Below, one piece after another: positions 23,301 through 31,487 of a DNA stretch of 64,000 nt. Position numbers and translations under genes: made by a program. Below the pieces are notes generated by a model. The model ran no database searches. It was given only the letters and a program-made list of their open reading frames with translations, and was not told the DNA's origin. Position 1 is the stretch's first letter. Each line of letters begins with the position of its first letter. Source of the stretch: Paralichthys olivaceus (taxonomy: Eukaryota > Chordata > Actinopteri > Pleuronectiformes > Paralichthyidae); NCBI RefSeq assembly GCF_024713975.1, contig NC_091102.1, positions 25,951,001-26,015,000 of the forward strand, read 5' to 3'.

Positions 23301-25369
23301 TTAGTGCTCAGGTTTATAAGCAAATATTTAAGCAATTTGAACTGAATGATAAGCCAGGTAAATTGTTGGCCAGGCATTCTTAAACTTATGTCTTCCATTC
23401 CTGAAACTTTAACTAATCCTTGTGATATAAATGACTACTTTAGAGAGATATATACAAAGTTATACACTTCTAGCTTGAATTCATCTGATGAAGCTATTGA
23501 GAAATTCCTGGATTCTGTTGAATTACCTAAAATAAGTGACTCCACTAAACTTGATCTAAATTCAAATTATACTGTACTGTAATTTCCAAGCGGTAAGACT
23601 GCAGGTCCAGAAGGGACGATTCAGATCCGCTGCCATGGTGTAAAACATGGTGCAAATGACGCTCTTTCAAGTCAAATATGAATGTTAGGGCCTGCGCACA
23701 CTTTGTGTGGTTATACCGAATTCTTCCCTAAAGTAAACAACAGTAAACAATGGCGACCGAGGTGGAGCAGCTGTATTTGGAGTTGGAGCTCATCAATATT
23801 GAAGAACAAATGCTTATATTGCAAATGTTGAAGTGCAGGCGACAGAAAAGATGTTTGCGGAACTGCCGGAACTTACGTTTTGAGCGGACCAATCACAGCG
23901 CTTGCGGTCCGCGTCGACGCGACGCGTAGTTAGGATTTTTTGGAGGCGCGCGTCAGGCTACGGCGTAGGGGTCCGCGTCGACGGCGTAGCTACGGCGTAG
24001 GTACGGCGTCGACGCAACGCAGAAGCATAAACTAGGCTTTAGATGACACCACACGAGCAGTATGGAGGCATGTTGTATTGTTTTATACACTGCTGTGTAA
24101 CCCTGAAACTTCTTAAGTGTTTTAAGAACACTTCACTCACCCCTCCATCAGCATAGGGGTGAGAAGATAATGACTGAATTTTCATTTTCGGGTGGACTCC
24201 CATTTAATGGCACTTTGTCACTAACCTTGGTTAAAGACACAAAACCATCCATCAGAAATGGAGCAAAAACAGAAGAACCTGTGCTTTCCTCTGAATGATT
24301 ATCATTGAATCGAGGCAATACAACAGACCTCTCAAAGTCAAAAACAGTATTATGTGTAAGAACATATTCATCTGCAAGTTTCGCAGCGCTATACAGCTTT
24401 TTGCAAGTCCAGGTAAGTAGGAACTCTCTCAGACGGACAGTTCTCAAACTCTTATATTAGCACTAAAGCTTTAAGATCATCCAATGTTTTAACTCCTTAA
24501 GCTGCAATGGTGTCCAAAACTCTTTCATTTAGGTTGCTCTTCACATACAAACAGACAATCACATTTATTTTGTTATTCAGACTATTAATCTGGATCGTTC
24601 CAGTCACTTTAATATGGATTTTCTGGCTTTGCACTTCTCATGTTTTGTGGCAGGTGAACTGTGGATAACATCCCATAAACTCAGGGCCATATAATCACAT
24701 TTTTGAGTCAGTTAACGTAAAAATAACATTATGCATGACAATGATTATGAAAGGTGGGTTGTATTTTTATAGCCAGACATATGCGACTTGTATTTGTCCA
24801 TATCATGAGCCACCTGAAGCTTTTTCACTTTTGGATGACTATTACTGCCAAGTGCGCTGTGTGAAGTCTACAGTACAGTAGGTTTAAGGAAGTTCTATCA
24901 ACACCATCAAATAAATCGTTCCAAATGAGACCCTGATATTTTACTTTGTTCACTTCAGTTAAGAGAAGGTCTGCCACTAACAATGAGGGCACATTTAAAT
25001 TGAATTATTGCAATTTAATTCAAACCCGAAATTACCGGTAGACTCGATTATTGTATTTAAGTGAGTCTGAAGTCTTAACCCTCGACATTAGAGACTTTGA
25101 AATCCAATCTCCATCAAGATTTCAGCACATCCTCTTAACGTACGAGCATTTAATGAAGAGATACTTGTCACTTTGGTTTCATATGTGCGTGGGACGATCT
25201 TAGGTCATCGTCTATCAGCTCAACACTGACCGACAGCACAATCCTCGGGTGATTTTCCTGTGGCAACTAACCAGAGTTTTACAAAGCGCCAGTCCTCACC
25301 TGAAGGAACGTAGTCTGCGTCCTCATCAGACGAATATCCGTCAGAGTCGTAGTCACTATAGTTCATCAT
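462..25369 (-). CDS. cfdp1: Craniofacial development protein 1 (BCNT/Swc5 family), seven coding exons
   Basis: Coding exons in transcript order are 25369-25300, 17212-17086, 16935-16707, 9247-9138, 5164-5033, 3548-3390 and 552-462. All introns are GT-AG and the phases agree (1,2,0,2,2,2), giving 918 nt or 305 residues plus TGA; from memory the mammalian protein is about 299 residues. The acidic N-terminus is rich in Asp/Glu and contains DADYVPS. A motif [11 protein letters not shown] follows in exon 3, [15 protein letters not shown] in exon 4, and the C-terminal BCNT domain (about residues 223-305) has [39 protein letters not shown] and RVDHRQFE. The family is the vertebrate relative of yeast Swc5, a nuclear subunit of the SRCAP/SWR1 remodeller that deposits H2A.Z; that role is family knowledge. 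The first of two adjacent ATGs is taken as start. The introns are repeat-laden but no coding exon is interrupted. Confidence 0.95.
629..659. repeat. (CA)n microsatellite
   Basis: Uninterrupted CA dinucleotides at the junction with MITE copy A, in cfdp1 intron 6. Confidence 0.95.
657..918 (-). mobile_element. Harbinger-like MITE copy A (5' truncated)
   Basis: The right end is AAACTAGGCT followed by TTA, matching two other copies (23711-24038 and 40255-40705). The reverse strand contains a short coding remnant starting MATEVEQLY that then runs into a (GT)n tract. It lies in cfdp1 intron 6, about 100 bp from exon 7. Confidence 0.6.
1440..3340 (+). pseudogene. Ty3/gypsy retrotransposon remnant with SCAN-like Gag
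   Basis: From about 1790 a Gag-like frame reads [20 protein letters not shown], then LLLQSALTG and further on [11 protein letters not shown], interrupted by stops and shifts. Around 2478 comes a zinc-knuckle-like [14 protein letters not shown] whose last Cys is Tyr. A protease-like MMRDSGSKH follows at about 2720. From about 3165 an integrase zinc-binding segment (VRKTYDRLL then CHTCQLTGK) appears. Protease lies almost next to integrase, so RT and RNase H are deleted. The pattern suits vertebrate Gmr1-like gypsy elements whose Gag relates to the SCAN domain (family knowledge). LTRs were not delimited. Confidence 0.65.
3390..3548 (-). CDS. cfdp1: cfdp1 exon 6 (BCNT domain core)
   Basis: The 159-nt exon lies between acceptor GCTTGCAG and donor GTAAG. 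It encodes [20 protein letters not shown], then [18 protein letters not shown] and [12 protein letters not shown]. The tryptophan-centred MDWDAFK and the RGKEG end are family hallmarks. Confidence 0.94.
3783..4112. repeat. Dispersed teleost repeat (MITE/SINE-like) with (TA)n
   Basis: The phrases 'aatggtctgtatt', 'ccactcaaagcgctta' and 'ccattcacccatttacacacacattcata' are familiar from a repeat very common in fish genomes. A (TA)n tract sits at 3942-3962. It continues into the tandemly duplicated unit at 4113. Confidence 0.5.
4113..4658. repeat. 273-bp tandem duplication (two units)
   Basis: Unit 1 (4113-4385) and unit 2 (4386 to about 4658) both begin AAGGACACTATGGCATGC and end with TTTGGTTCAAC. 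They differ at only a few positions, including a one-base indel (TTTTTCC versus TTTTTC). The start matches the end of the neighbouring dispersed repeat. It is intronic in cfdp1. Confidence 0.9.
4659..5032. other. Intronic sequence without recognised feature
   Basis: AT-rich with a short CA-rich tract at 4711-4760. Nothing coding was seen. Confidence 0.6.
5033..5164 (-). CDS. cfdp1: cfdp1 exon 5 (linker)
   Basis: The 132-nt exon has acceptor CTCTGTCAG and donor GTATAC. It encodes [20 protein letters not shown] followed by an acidic/polar linker ending PLPGTS. The REAKSYLK stretch aligns by eye with the mammalian KEAKSFFK region. Both ends are phase 2. Confidence 0.9.
5301..5366. repeat. (GT)n tract followed by a 16-G run
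   Basis: GT dinucleotides run from 5301 to 5350 with one GTAT interruption, followed by an unbroken G run at 5351-5366. Intronic in cfdp1. Confidence 0.95.
5395..5495 (-). repeat. tRNA-derived SINE remnant
   Basis: The reverse strand shows an A-box-like TAGTCCAGTGGTTAAAT and, about 30 bp on, a B-box-like GGGTTCAAGAC, as in the tRNA-related head of fish SINEs. No full cloverleaf could be drawn, so it is called a SINE head rather than a tRNA gene. Confidence 0.5.
5875..7125. mobile_element. Harbinger-like non-autonomous element (about 1.25 kb)
   Basis: The left end has GGCCTGGGGCC then ACACAAAACGGGGCCTAAAG and CATACGCC. The right end has TACGCCATTTT and later TTTATAAATAAGGCCC. This arrangement (GGCCTCATTTATAAA-type ends with TACGCC subterminal motifs) is typical of abundant teleost PIF/Harbinger MITEs. 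The reverse strand at 5900-6259 has a 119-codon frame with a Pro-rich part, perhaps a relic of the Myb-like protein. Exact ends and target duplication were not resolved. Confidence 0.5.
7130..7955. other. Intronic sequence without recognised feature
   Basis: AT-rich single-copy-looking sequence in cfdp1 intron 4. No coherent coding frame or repeat was recognised. Confidence 0.5.
7956..9110 (+). pseudogene. LINE endonuclease/linker fragment (L2/CR1-like)
   Basis: Broken plus-strand frames carry LINE EN-like pieces in order: [34 protein letters not shown] and [15 protein letters not shown], then YQYVDFPTK and [14 protein letters not shown] Lys-rich linker follows to about 9060. These resemble the EN domain and EN-RT linker of fish CR1/L2-type LINEs, probably the family whose RT end is at 14344-15205. 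Stops and frameshifts abound. Confidence 0.6.
9138..9247 (-). CDS. cfdp1: cfdp1 exon 4 ([10 protein letters not shown] motif)
   Basis: The 110-nt exon has acceptor TATCCTCAG and donor GTATGCC. It starts in phase 0 and encodes [11 protein letters not shown], then [17 protein letters not shown]. The [10 protein letters not shown] block is the signature of vertebrate CFDP1. A reverse-strand L2-like LINE ends only about 95 bp from the acceptor. Confidence 0.93.
9341..11020 (-). pseudogene. L2-like LINE fragment (RT and 3' end), interrupted
   Basis: Reverse-strand frames run in the correct LINE order: [20 protein letters not shown] (10.9 kb), then a hop across a Tc1-like insertion, then [18 protein letters not shown] (9.9 kb) and [20 protein letters not shown] (9.65 kb). 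The 3' UTR ends with an AATAAAATTGGC-like tail at 9341-9370. It is broken by stops and by the element at 10008-10828. Confidence 0.65.
10008..10828 (+). mobile_element. Tc1/mariner-like transposon relic inserted in LINE
   Basis: It opens with a terminal-repeat-like CCCAACTCAGGAAAAGTTGG. From about 10345 it encodes a degraded helix-turn-helix region ([14 protein letters not shown] and [15 protein letters not shown]). Later come stretches matching the catalytic region, such as the sequence at 10675-10700 and 10805-10822, with large deletions. It is truncated on the right inside the minus-strand LINE. Confidence 0.55.
11691..11782. repeat. C run and (CAG)n tract
   Basis: A poly-C run lies at about 11690-11700 and CAG repeats at 11763-11782, both inside the degraded LINE. 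Confidence 0.8.
12900..13703 (-). mobile_element. Non-autonomous hAT-like element with BED-finger relic
   Basis: It starts GGCCTGGGACGATAAC and ends in GATTATCGGCC, with CGATATAT/CGATATATCG subterminal repeats. The reverse strand at 13035-13274 encodes [20 protein letters not shown], the C-terminal half of a BED zinc finger from ZBED/hAT transposases, then a truncated linker. No 8-bp target duplication could be shown. The LINE sequence it interrupts does not rejoin, so a deletion accompanied it. Confidence 0.6.
14344..15205 (+). pseudogene. LINE RT C-terminal fragment, fused to an L2 fragment
   Basis: An open 222-codon frame (14297-14965) contains [67 protein letters not shown] and [19 protein letters not shown]. 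This is the RT thumb and C-terminal region of a CR1/L2-type fish LINE. Its first ~16 codons ([15 protein letters not shown]) belong to the other L2 family. The 3' end reads CATATGACAATAAACCCTTGAA, a common LINE 3' tail. Confidence 0.7.
15764..16564. mobile_element. 801-bp hAT MITE with perfect 8-bp TSD
   Basis: Terminal inverted repeats TAGGGCTGTCAACGAATATT and TTTTGACAGCCCTA are flanked by CTTTATAG at 15756-15763 and again at 16565-16572. Subterminal ATTCGAATA-type repeats occur at both ends. There is no transposase. A G run lies at 16299-16317. It sits in cfdp1 intron 3, 142 bp from exon 3. Confidence 0.92.
16291..16317. repeat. (GA)n then 19-G run
   Basis: Simple sequence inside the hAT MITE. 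Confidence 0.9.
16707..16935 (-). CDS. cfdp1: cfdp1 exon 3 ([11 protein letters not shown] motif)
   Basis: The 229-nt exon has acceptor AATTTACAG and donor GTAAAG. It encodes a basic KRKKG patch, a linker, an acidic/basic stretch ([15 protein letters not shown]), [13 protein letters not shown] and ends STTQK in phase 0. It corresponds to the mammalian ELWASFLNDVG region. Confidence 0.92.
17086..17212 (-). CDS. cfdp1: cfdp1 exon 2 (acidic N-terminal region)
   Basis: The 127-nt exon has acceptor TCTCCTTAG and donor GTGAATG. It encodes [20 protein letters not shown], then [20 protein letters not shown]. The SEDDINE/LKED pattern matches the acidic N-terminus of CFDP1, and the split codons fit exons 1 and 3. 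Confidence 0.9.
17264..17304. repeat. (GT)n microsatellite
   Basis: Uninterrupted GT dinucleotides just upstream of cfdp1 exon 2 (intron 1). Confidence 0.95.
17310..17945 (+). mobile_element. Tc1-like transposon relic
   Basis: It begins with the TIR-like CTGCTCAAAAAAAGTAAAGG. At 17641-17710 the plus strand encodes [20 protein letters not shown], a helix-turn-helix typical of a fish Tc1-like transposase, followed by degraded sequence ([22 protein letters not shown]). It is truncated on the right. Confidence 0.55.
17951..18048 (+). mobile_element. Left part of a hAT-like element split by an L1
   Basis: GGGGTGTGAAAAAAATCAAT, GCAATATATTGCAATAC and related motifs resemble the start of a BED-finger hAT common in teleosts. 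The matching BED-finger coding part appears after the L1 at about 22800-23100. Confidence 0.45.
18049..22795 (-). mobile_element. L1/Tx1-like LINE, near full-length ORF2, poly(A) end
   Basis: On the reverse strand the element ends in an A run (plus-strand T run at 18038-18048). ORF2 begins near 22101 ([12 protein letters not shown] then [15 protein letters not shown]). Its EN domain has LQETH and [18 protein letters not shown] long RT frame follows (19721-20794), then a C-terminal cysteine-rich segment ([18 protein letters not shown]) to a stop near 18276. The 22.1-22.8 kb part is 5' UTR or ORF1 remnant; the 5' edge is approximate. Confidence 0.8.
18276..22101 (-). pseudogene. LINE ORF2: endonuclease-reverse transcriptase, frameshifted
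   Basis: Segments in order are EN (about 22101-21426), linker (21238-21011), RT (20794-19721) and C-terminus (19477-18276). RT motifs are clear: [90 protein letters not shown] and the catalytic YADDMLLF. This set indicates the L1 clade (Tx1/Swimmer-like in fish). Several single frameshifts, some in homopolymer A runs, and a few stops break it, so it is a relatively young but dead copy. Confidence 0.85.
22800..23110 (+). pseudogene. BED zinc-finger fragment of a hAT transposase
   Basis: The plus strand encodes [20 protein letters not shown] then FKTGSKNGV, and in shifted frames a [13 protein letters not shown] segment and a RHH-like end, as in a ZBED-type BED finger. It is probably the continuation of the element at 17951-18048, separated by the L1 insertion. 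Later domains are missing. Confidence 0.5.
23115..23640 (+). pseudogene. L1-clade LINE ORF2 fragment (EN end and EN-RT linker)
   Basis: Plus-strand frames read [13 protein letters not shown] (end of EN) at about 23190, then [20 protein letters not shown] and [17 protein letters not shown], ending in a [15 protein letters not shown] RT entry at about 23590. It belongs to a second L1-type family in opposite orientation to the one at 18049-22795. Confidence 0.6.
23711..24038 (+). mobile_element. Harbinger-like MITE copy B
   Basis: It shares AAAGTAAACAACAGTAAACA followed by ATGGCGACCGAGGTGGAG with copies A and C. The right end is GCATAAACTAGGCT followed by TTA (24039-24041). It encodes [20 protein letters not shown] then a basic RRQKR stretch, a remnant of a Harbinger-type protein N-terminus. 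The left end is truncated. Confidence 0.65.
24045..24180. repeat. Dispersed MITE fragment (family of 41088-41369)
   Basis: The phrases 'gatgacaccacacgagcagtatggaggca' and 'cactcacccctccatcagcataggggtgag' recur as complements or variants at 41.1, 51.5 and 58.4 kb. Confidence 0.5.
24130..24650 (-). pseudogene. gypsy Gag (SCAN-like) fragment
   Basis: The reverse strand reads [20 protein letters not shown] and further [12 protein letters not shown], the same blocks as the gypsy copy at 1440-3340 ([11 protein letters not shown] and [11 protein letters not shown]). [15 protein letters not shown] segment lies upstream in a shifted frame. It is in cfdp1 intron 1. Confidence 0.55.
24660..25290. other. 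cfdp1 intron 1, no recognised feature
   Basis: AT-rich and apparently unique. Nothing coding was seen. Confidence 0.5.
25300..25369 (-). CDS. cfdp1: cfdp1 exon 1 (start codon)
   Basis: The reverse strand reads [23 protein letters not shown] up to a GTGAGG donor. An acidic start ending in DYVPS is typical of CFDP1. The 5' UTR has not been delimited. A (TTC)n tract and the 3' end of an I-like LINE begin about 110 bp upstream. Confidence 0.92.
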
Positions 25370-25479
25370 TGTGGATTCACTGATAACAAAGAAATGAAAA
25401 CGGCCTACTAGCTACTAAATGTCCACAAATGCCTCCTAACAAATAAAATCTCTCTCTCTGAATTTTAAAACAGAGCAAT

Positions 25480-25554
25480 TCTTCTTCTATTTCTTCTTCT
25501 TCTTCTTCTTCTTCTTCTTCTTCTTCTTCTTTTTTTTTTTCTTCTTCTTCTTCT
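25480..25554. repeat. (TTC)n tract, tail of I-like LINE
   Basis: TTC trinucleotides with one T-run interruption. On the reverse strand this is a (GAA)n tail directly after the LINE 3' end. It lies about 110 bp upstream of the cfdp1 ATG. Confidence 0.9.
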
Positions 25555-26608
25555 GATGTTGAATGGCGGCTGACAAACAGATTATTGGTGCATTACCGCC
25601 ACCGTCTGTAAAGGAGTGTAAGTCAGAATGGATATTTACCTAAATTCTTTTCTAGAGTCATGTGTTTTTTAGAAACACGAACATCTCCCTAAATCCTGCA
25701 TCACCTGAGTCCCTCTGTAGGATTTCTGAGACTTAACGTTAAACTGATTCTTTTGAGTGAGTTTTTAAGTGTCTGTCTCTGTCGATGTCTGTGGACAGAC
25801 TAAAAATATATGCTGCATTGATTCCCGCTGATTACAATTGTCACATCTGCCTGAGTCATGCCTGTTCATTAACTTCACATTACACACTGGAACAATTATT
25901 GATTCTTTCCACTGGACCAGAAAGGATCCCTCTTCCCACACCTTAATATATAGTTTAAATAATACTTCTTCACTTCCTTTGCTGAGGTCATTTAACATAC
26001 AGTAGTTTACTTGATCTTTTCACAGAGATGTTTTTCTGGCTTTCCTCAGCACTTTATTTACTTCTGACATTGTGAACATCATAATAAATGTATTCTGATA
26101 TTCTCTTTCATCCCGTGGTGCTTGAATATTATTTGCTAGAGTTTCTTTGTGTCTGTACTATGTTTTTTCACAAATGTCCGAACTGTATTCTGCTTTGTTC
26201 TTATTAATGCTTATGATTTTTGATACTCCCTTTTCATCTTCTTCATTACAATTCTCACTATAATCAATCATATTAGGTGAGCATTGGGTAGTGGTCGTTC
26301 CCGATAGTTCCTCCTTTGAAAATCTTCCATTTACTTATGCTTGTGAGACCGGTGTGAGGTTGATGCAGATTCTGTACCCTTTACCAAATTCATCCTTGTC
26401 CCTGACCCATCATTTAAACACAACAACCCCTTCTCATCCATTATTTCCTCCATGATGTCTCCATTTGAGTCATCCTGAATGCCGCACAGTGTACTATGTC
26501 TATTGAAGTCTCCACACCATAATTACATTCTCTTTCCAGTGTTCCACTTGTGCTTCACTTTGTTTTCTCTAATTGTTTGCATGGATAATAGAAATTAATT
26601 ATTGTAAT
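25480..26608 (-). pseudogene. I-like LINE, 3' part (EN/C-terminal remnants)
   Basis: The reverse strand has EN remnants near 26540-26400 (NFYYPCKQL, then WCGDFNRHSTLCGIQDDSNG, CLNDGSGTRMNLVKGTES). It then jumps to a C-terminal cysteine-rich piece near 25850 (SGRCDNCNQRESMQHIFLVC) and a short 3' UTR ending in (GAA)n. The RT is deleted. A WCGDFN-type EN plus a trinucleotide tail suits I/jockey-related fish LINEs. It continues beyond the hAT insertion at 31800. Confidence 0.65.
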
Positions 26609-27614
26609 CAGGGCCGGCCCAAGCCTTTCGGGGGCCCTAAGCAGAATTTGATATTGGGAGTCATTTGCGCTCGACGATTATTGACAAAAATGTCACACTA
26701 CAATGATTTGACAATGAATTAATTGAAATTATCAATTGTATTAATACTGAATTACGTAGATGTGATTTCCTGTATTTTTTATATGGCCAGCTGTAGAAGG
26801 GAAATACCTAAATTTAAGCATATTCATAGCATTTTGCTTTTTGACTTATTGAGATGGTGACTTGGGCTTGGGCTTCAGTGCCCCTTGACCTCTTGGGCCT
26901 GGAAGGCTCATTCAGTTGCTCTCATGCCAAAAATATTCTAGACTTTTGTCCCTTGATAGACCCCTGTATTATTATAGTCGTTATTTACACCAAAACAGTC
27001 ACCTTTTAACCTTAGAGGGCACTTAGATCACAGATTTATTTTAAACTTTCATATTCAAAGTGAAGCATCAAGTGTGGTTTACTGAAGTTAAATTGTAAAA
27101 TAATAAAATACAACAGCATTTTGTAATTTTTTTTAAAGTATCAGTTTAATAAACAGATCTTTCAACAGATTTGTAAATGTGCAATCTTAAACTGAAATCA
27201 AAATACACGCACATTAATATTATCAAAAATAACATTAAAAAATAAAAAATAAATAATGATAGTGCCTCTGTATTCCAAACAAACGATCACAAACATATTA
27301 AATAAATAATTTGCAACTGTGCAAATGCGCATTAAGTTAGCAATTTCCAATTACAAAATAAAACCGAAATAGACAAGCATGAATATAATAAAAAATAGAA
27401 CGTTACATAGATACATAGATTAAATAATGAAAGTGACTCAGTATTCAATTAACCTTTTAAACTAACTATTTGGAACTTCTAAAAATCAAACTGTTTCAAA
27501 ACATTCAAATAAACGATAATAACAAAACTGACAAGTCAGTAACATGACAGCAAGGGTTCAACAGTCAATTATTGTGAAAATATTCCCAAATGTCTCAATA
27601 CAATGCAACTGTCC

Positions 27615-30600
27615 TCAAAATCTTTCCTTCCTAGCTTTTCGGGAGGCAAAGTCATTGATGACATCATTATATGATATTGCTTGGCCAACTTTGCTATTAA
27701 TACTAATAACAGCAAGTCCACTTAATCTTTCCTGAGCCATCGATGATCTCAGGTATGTTTTAATTAATTTTAGCTTGGAAAAGCTCCTCTCTGCTGAGGC
27801 AACTGTCACAGGCAGAGTGCAGGCTATCCTGAGAGCTACCCAAAGATTTGGGTAAACCTCACACATCTCGTTTTGTGAGAGGTATGTGAGCAGCTCAAGG
27901 GCGGTCATGGTTTGGGGAAAATCAGGAAGACTCTCGATCTCTACAGCCAGTGCGCTACCATCAACATCAGCCTCCTCTCCACATGAGAGTTTTTCCCCAA
28001 GAAGCTCACATTGTTCCCTCTGGACCTTTTGATTGAGCTCCTTAAAATTGAGCAGCACTCCAAAGTTTTCTTTGACCTCGCTTAGAGAATGAAATCTATC
28101 CTCCAATGACTGAATGCTACAGTAGACAACAGCATTAAAAAAGGACACTTCTAGCCTCTTCATTGCATCTGCCAACGGCTCATCTGCAGCCTCATAGGCA
28201 AAGTGCCTTTTTGTAGAGCGCAATCGCTTCTCTTTTAGAACTGCTTCTGTATTCATCCGCTCACAAATCTCTTTTGCAGATGTCTGTGCATCAGAGAAGC
28301 CTTTTTGCCGGTAAATGATCAGTTCACTTTTGTTCTTGTGTACAAGGTTTACAGCTACATCAAGCTGCATGTTGGTTGACTGTAGGAGCTTGCTGGTGAT
28401 GTTAATTTTCGTCAAAATGTCAAACCAGACAGCACAACAAATCTGAAACCGAAATGACCCTATTTCTTCAGCAAGGGAGTTGGCTTCAACAGCCACTACA
28501 GGGTCAGTGGCTTTATTCCTTACTTCTAACAGGGCTTCCCTCACCTTCTCTGCCTGGTAGCGCAAAGCTTCAATGCTTTTGATGCGGCTTTCCCAGCGCG
28601 TCTCACTCCAGGACTTGAGGGTGAGGTCAACAAACTGCCGTAAGATGGCCCACCTTTGAGTGGACCCAGCGAACAAATTGTATACCTTCTCCACATTTCC
28701 AAAAAAACGAGAAGCATCAGTTGATGCTTTGGCTGCATCTGAGACGGTCAGATTCAAGGTATGAGCACTGCAAGGCACATAAAAAGCTCTTGGATTTTTG
28801 TCCAAGAGCCTAGCCTGCACACCTTTGTTCTTCCCCTTCATATTGGCCCCATTGTCGTAAGACTGCCCCCAACAGTCCTGAAAAGGGATGTTCAATTCCT
28901 CAAGCCTGTTAAGGATTAAATTGGACAAACCCAGGCCAGTGGATTGTGGAGCTATGATAAATCCCAAAAAGTGCTCTTTTATTTCTGGTGTTTTGCCCAG
29001 AGTGACTGTGCGCACCACAACAGACATTTGTTCCTGGTGACTAACATCAGGTGTACAGTCTAATATGATGGCATAATATTTGCAGTCCTTGATTTCTGCC
29101 ACCATTGCCTCCATTATTTTGTCACTGATACACTCTATCAGCTCATTTTGGATAGTCTTACCCAGGTACGTGTTGTGCTGCATTCCACTATCAATTCTCC
29201 TGATGTGGTCTTTTAACACCGGGTCAAATTTTGCCATCAGTTCTACCTCTTTCAGGAAGTTCCCATTGTTGGCCTGATGCAAAGTATCGACAGAACCCCT
29301 GAAAGCCAGATTCCTCTCTGCCAAAGACTGAATGATGCTAATCAAACTTGTGAGAACATCTCTCCAACAATTTCTTTCTGCCTCCAAAAGGGCCATTTCT
29401 GTCGCATCAATAGTCTTCTGCTTAGAAAGACGGAGGGCAAAGTCTTTCCACTTCATCATATTGCTGCAGTGATCTACACTATTCTCATGCTGTTTCAGAA
29501 AAGCTCCTACATTAACCCAATCACGCTGTCCCTCTGTTAACAGTTTTGTGGACTTTCTGGAGAATAATTTGCAACAGAAGCAGTAAACCGCATCATTCTT
29601 CTTTGAATAAATTAGCCAGCTTCGCTGGATTTTTTCCCCATTAACTAATTGTCTACACGTATAATGGTAATGAAAGCTTCGTCCATCAGATTTTTTGGGG
29701 AAGGTGAAGGTGTCACTAATTTGCACTGGCCCTCTTCTTACCAGATCAGTCCTTTCTGAGTCAGACAGGAATGCTGACCATTCAGCTGGGTCAATTGGAG
29801 GAGCTGTTGATCCACCTTGATAGCTGGTGCTTGTTGAGGGAGTGGATGGGACATCCATAGCAGTGGATGCTGTAGAAGGACCTGTAGGGACATTAGATAC
29901 AAAAATAGAATCATAACATAACACAAGATATTTCACAGTTAAGTAAGGCAACATAAAACAAAAACTGTTAGATTAACTGACCTGTCATGCCGGCTGACCA
30001 TTCAGCTGGGTCAATTGGAGGAGCTGTTGATCCACCTTGATAGCTGGTGCTTGTTGAGGGAGTGGATGGGACATCCATAGCAGTGGATGCTGTAGAAGGA
30101 CCTGTAGGGACATTAGATACAAAAATAGAATCATAACATAACACAAGATATTTCACAGTTAAGTAAGGCAACACAAAACAAAAACTGTTAGATTAACTGA
30201 CCTGTTATGCCGGCAGAGGTTGAAGTCGGTGTATCAGTGACTGTCAATGCTGGTAACTGTTCCTCAATGGGTATGAGTTCTTCCTCACTTTCAGGTGACT
30301 GTAAGTCTGCTGGGGGTGAACCTGCAAAGATAAAATAAATAAATCAACAAATAAAAAAAATGTTTTTTTTTTTTTTTTAAATGTGTCATGTCATATTAAA
30401 GACTATGTAGCCATTTGCCATCAAGAAAAAATTCACCTGCTGTATCATCAGCTGTGGAGGCACTGACACTTGATGACACATCGGGGGCAGGTACAGTTGG
30501 CTGTGCTCCAAAATACTTCAACAGTGTTCCTGAAAAAATAACATTGCAAAAGTGCATAGTTGATAGTGAGTTTATGAAAAATGAGTTTATTTTGCCATCA

Positions 30601-31487
30601 TTACTTACACTCATCAACAAACAATTCCACACCTAACCATTCCTATTCTTGTTTGGCAAAATGAGGCACAGCCTAATTGCAGTGTGGTGAACACTTAACA
30701 TCCTAAATATAATATTAATACAATATAAGTATATTTTCATCACAGACGTCTCCTCACCTCAACATGGTGTTTTCTTATAAAGAGCAATAGGCCATCTCTC
30801 AACAAAGATCTTAGAGCAGAGCGCACATTGTGCTCCATCTTTGGCTGAGATGTCACTTTTACTAACGTGCACAGGCACAGCAATGCTAGCTTGCATCCCT
30901 TACACCTACAAGGTTAAGTTCACCTTTGGCTGTTTCCTCCAATATAAACCGATATCTCACAGACTAAGACTCTGCACTTAGTCGCTGTCAGACTCACCAC
31001 TATGTCACATTTATAAAAAAGTACTAAACTATGAACGAATTCACGTGCAAAATCAGAGACAGTGTGGTAAATTTGCCGTCAGTCTCATTTTCATGTAGCT
31101 AGCTACTAGTGCTAATGTTCACCTCAGTCAGCGAGCTAACGTTAGATTAAGCCTGGTAAGAGCTAGCAGTACATGCTTGATTGAACATCCTAAACACTGC
31201 CAATATCGTTGACATCTGATATACACCTAGATAAATGTATATGAATGAGATACATACACTGTTGATGATGTATATAGCTCATGTGATGGCAAATATAAGA
31301 TGACATTAACTCGCTAGCTAGCTAGCTAACTCCTATGATAGCTTGAGCTGCTCCTCCCTCAAATGAGTTCAAAACATATTTTAAATAATCATGCAAACAT
31401 ACCTTTATCTTGCTCTTTTTTCTCATCTTCTGTCCTTTTCTTTTTCCGTTTTTGGGCACCAGAGAGATACGTCCTTTTAGATGACAT
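27615..31487 (-). CDS. hAT transposase (TTF zinc finger, DUF4371, hAT dimerisation), five exons
   Basis: Predicted exons are 31487-31403, 30529-30437, 30321-30202, 30101-29982 and 29881-27615. All join in phase 1 at GT-AG sites and give 894 residues with no stop or shift. Exon 1 reads MSSKRTYLSGAQKRKKK. The last exon has a TTF-type finger (FHYHYTCRQL, AVYCFCCKLFS), a DUF4371 catalytic core with AIILDCTPDVS and GQSYDNGANMKGK, CSAHTLNLTVSDA, and the C-terminal dimerisation block TLPVTVASAERSFSKLKLIK then SSMAQERLSGLAVIS. Catalytic Asp, Asp and Glu candidates are all present. It belongs to the ZMYM1-like/DUF4371 group of hAT proteins. Exon 4 is a near-perfect duplicate of the 5' part of exon 5. 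Splicing is inferred. Confidence 0.85.
29774..30212 (-). repeat. 220-bp tandem duplication of a transposase exon
   Basis: The units, about 29774-29992 and 29993-30212, are nearly identical. Visible differences include ACATAAAACA versus ACACAAAACA and GTCATGCC versus GTTATGCC. Each contains a 3' splice acceptor (CCCTACAG), an exon of the same sequence and the preceding intron. Phase is preserved, so the extra exon adds 40 codons without a frameshift. Confidence 0.93.

Noticed and set aside
29968..30174. Separate 68-codon gene at the hAT 5' part
   Set aside because: It is read-through of the duplicated exon 4 and its intron, not an independent gene.
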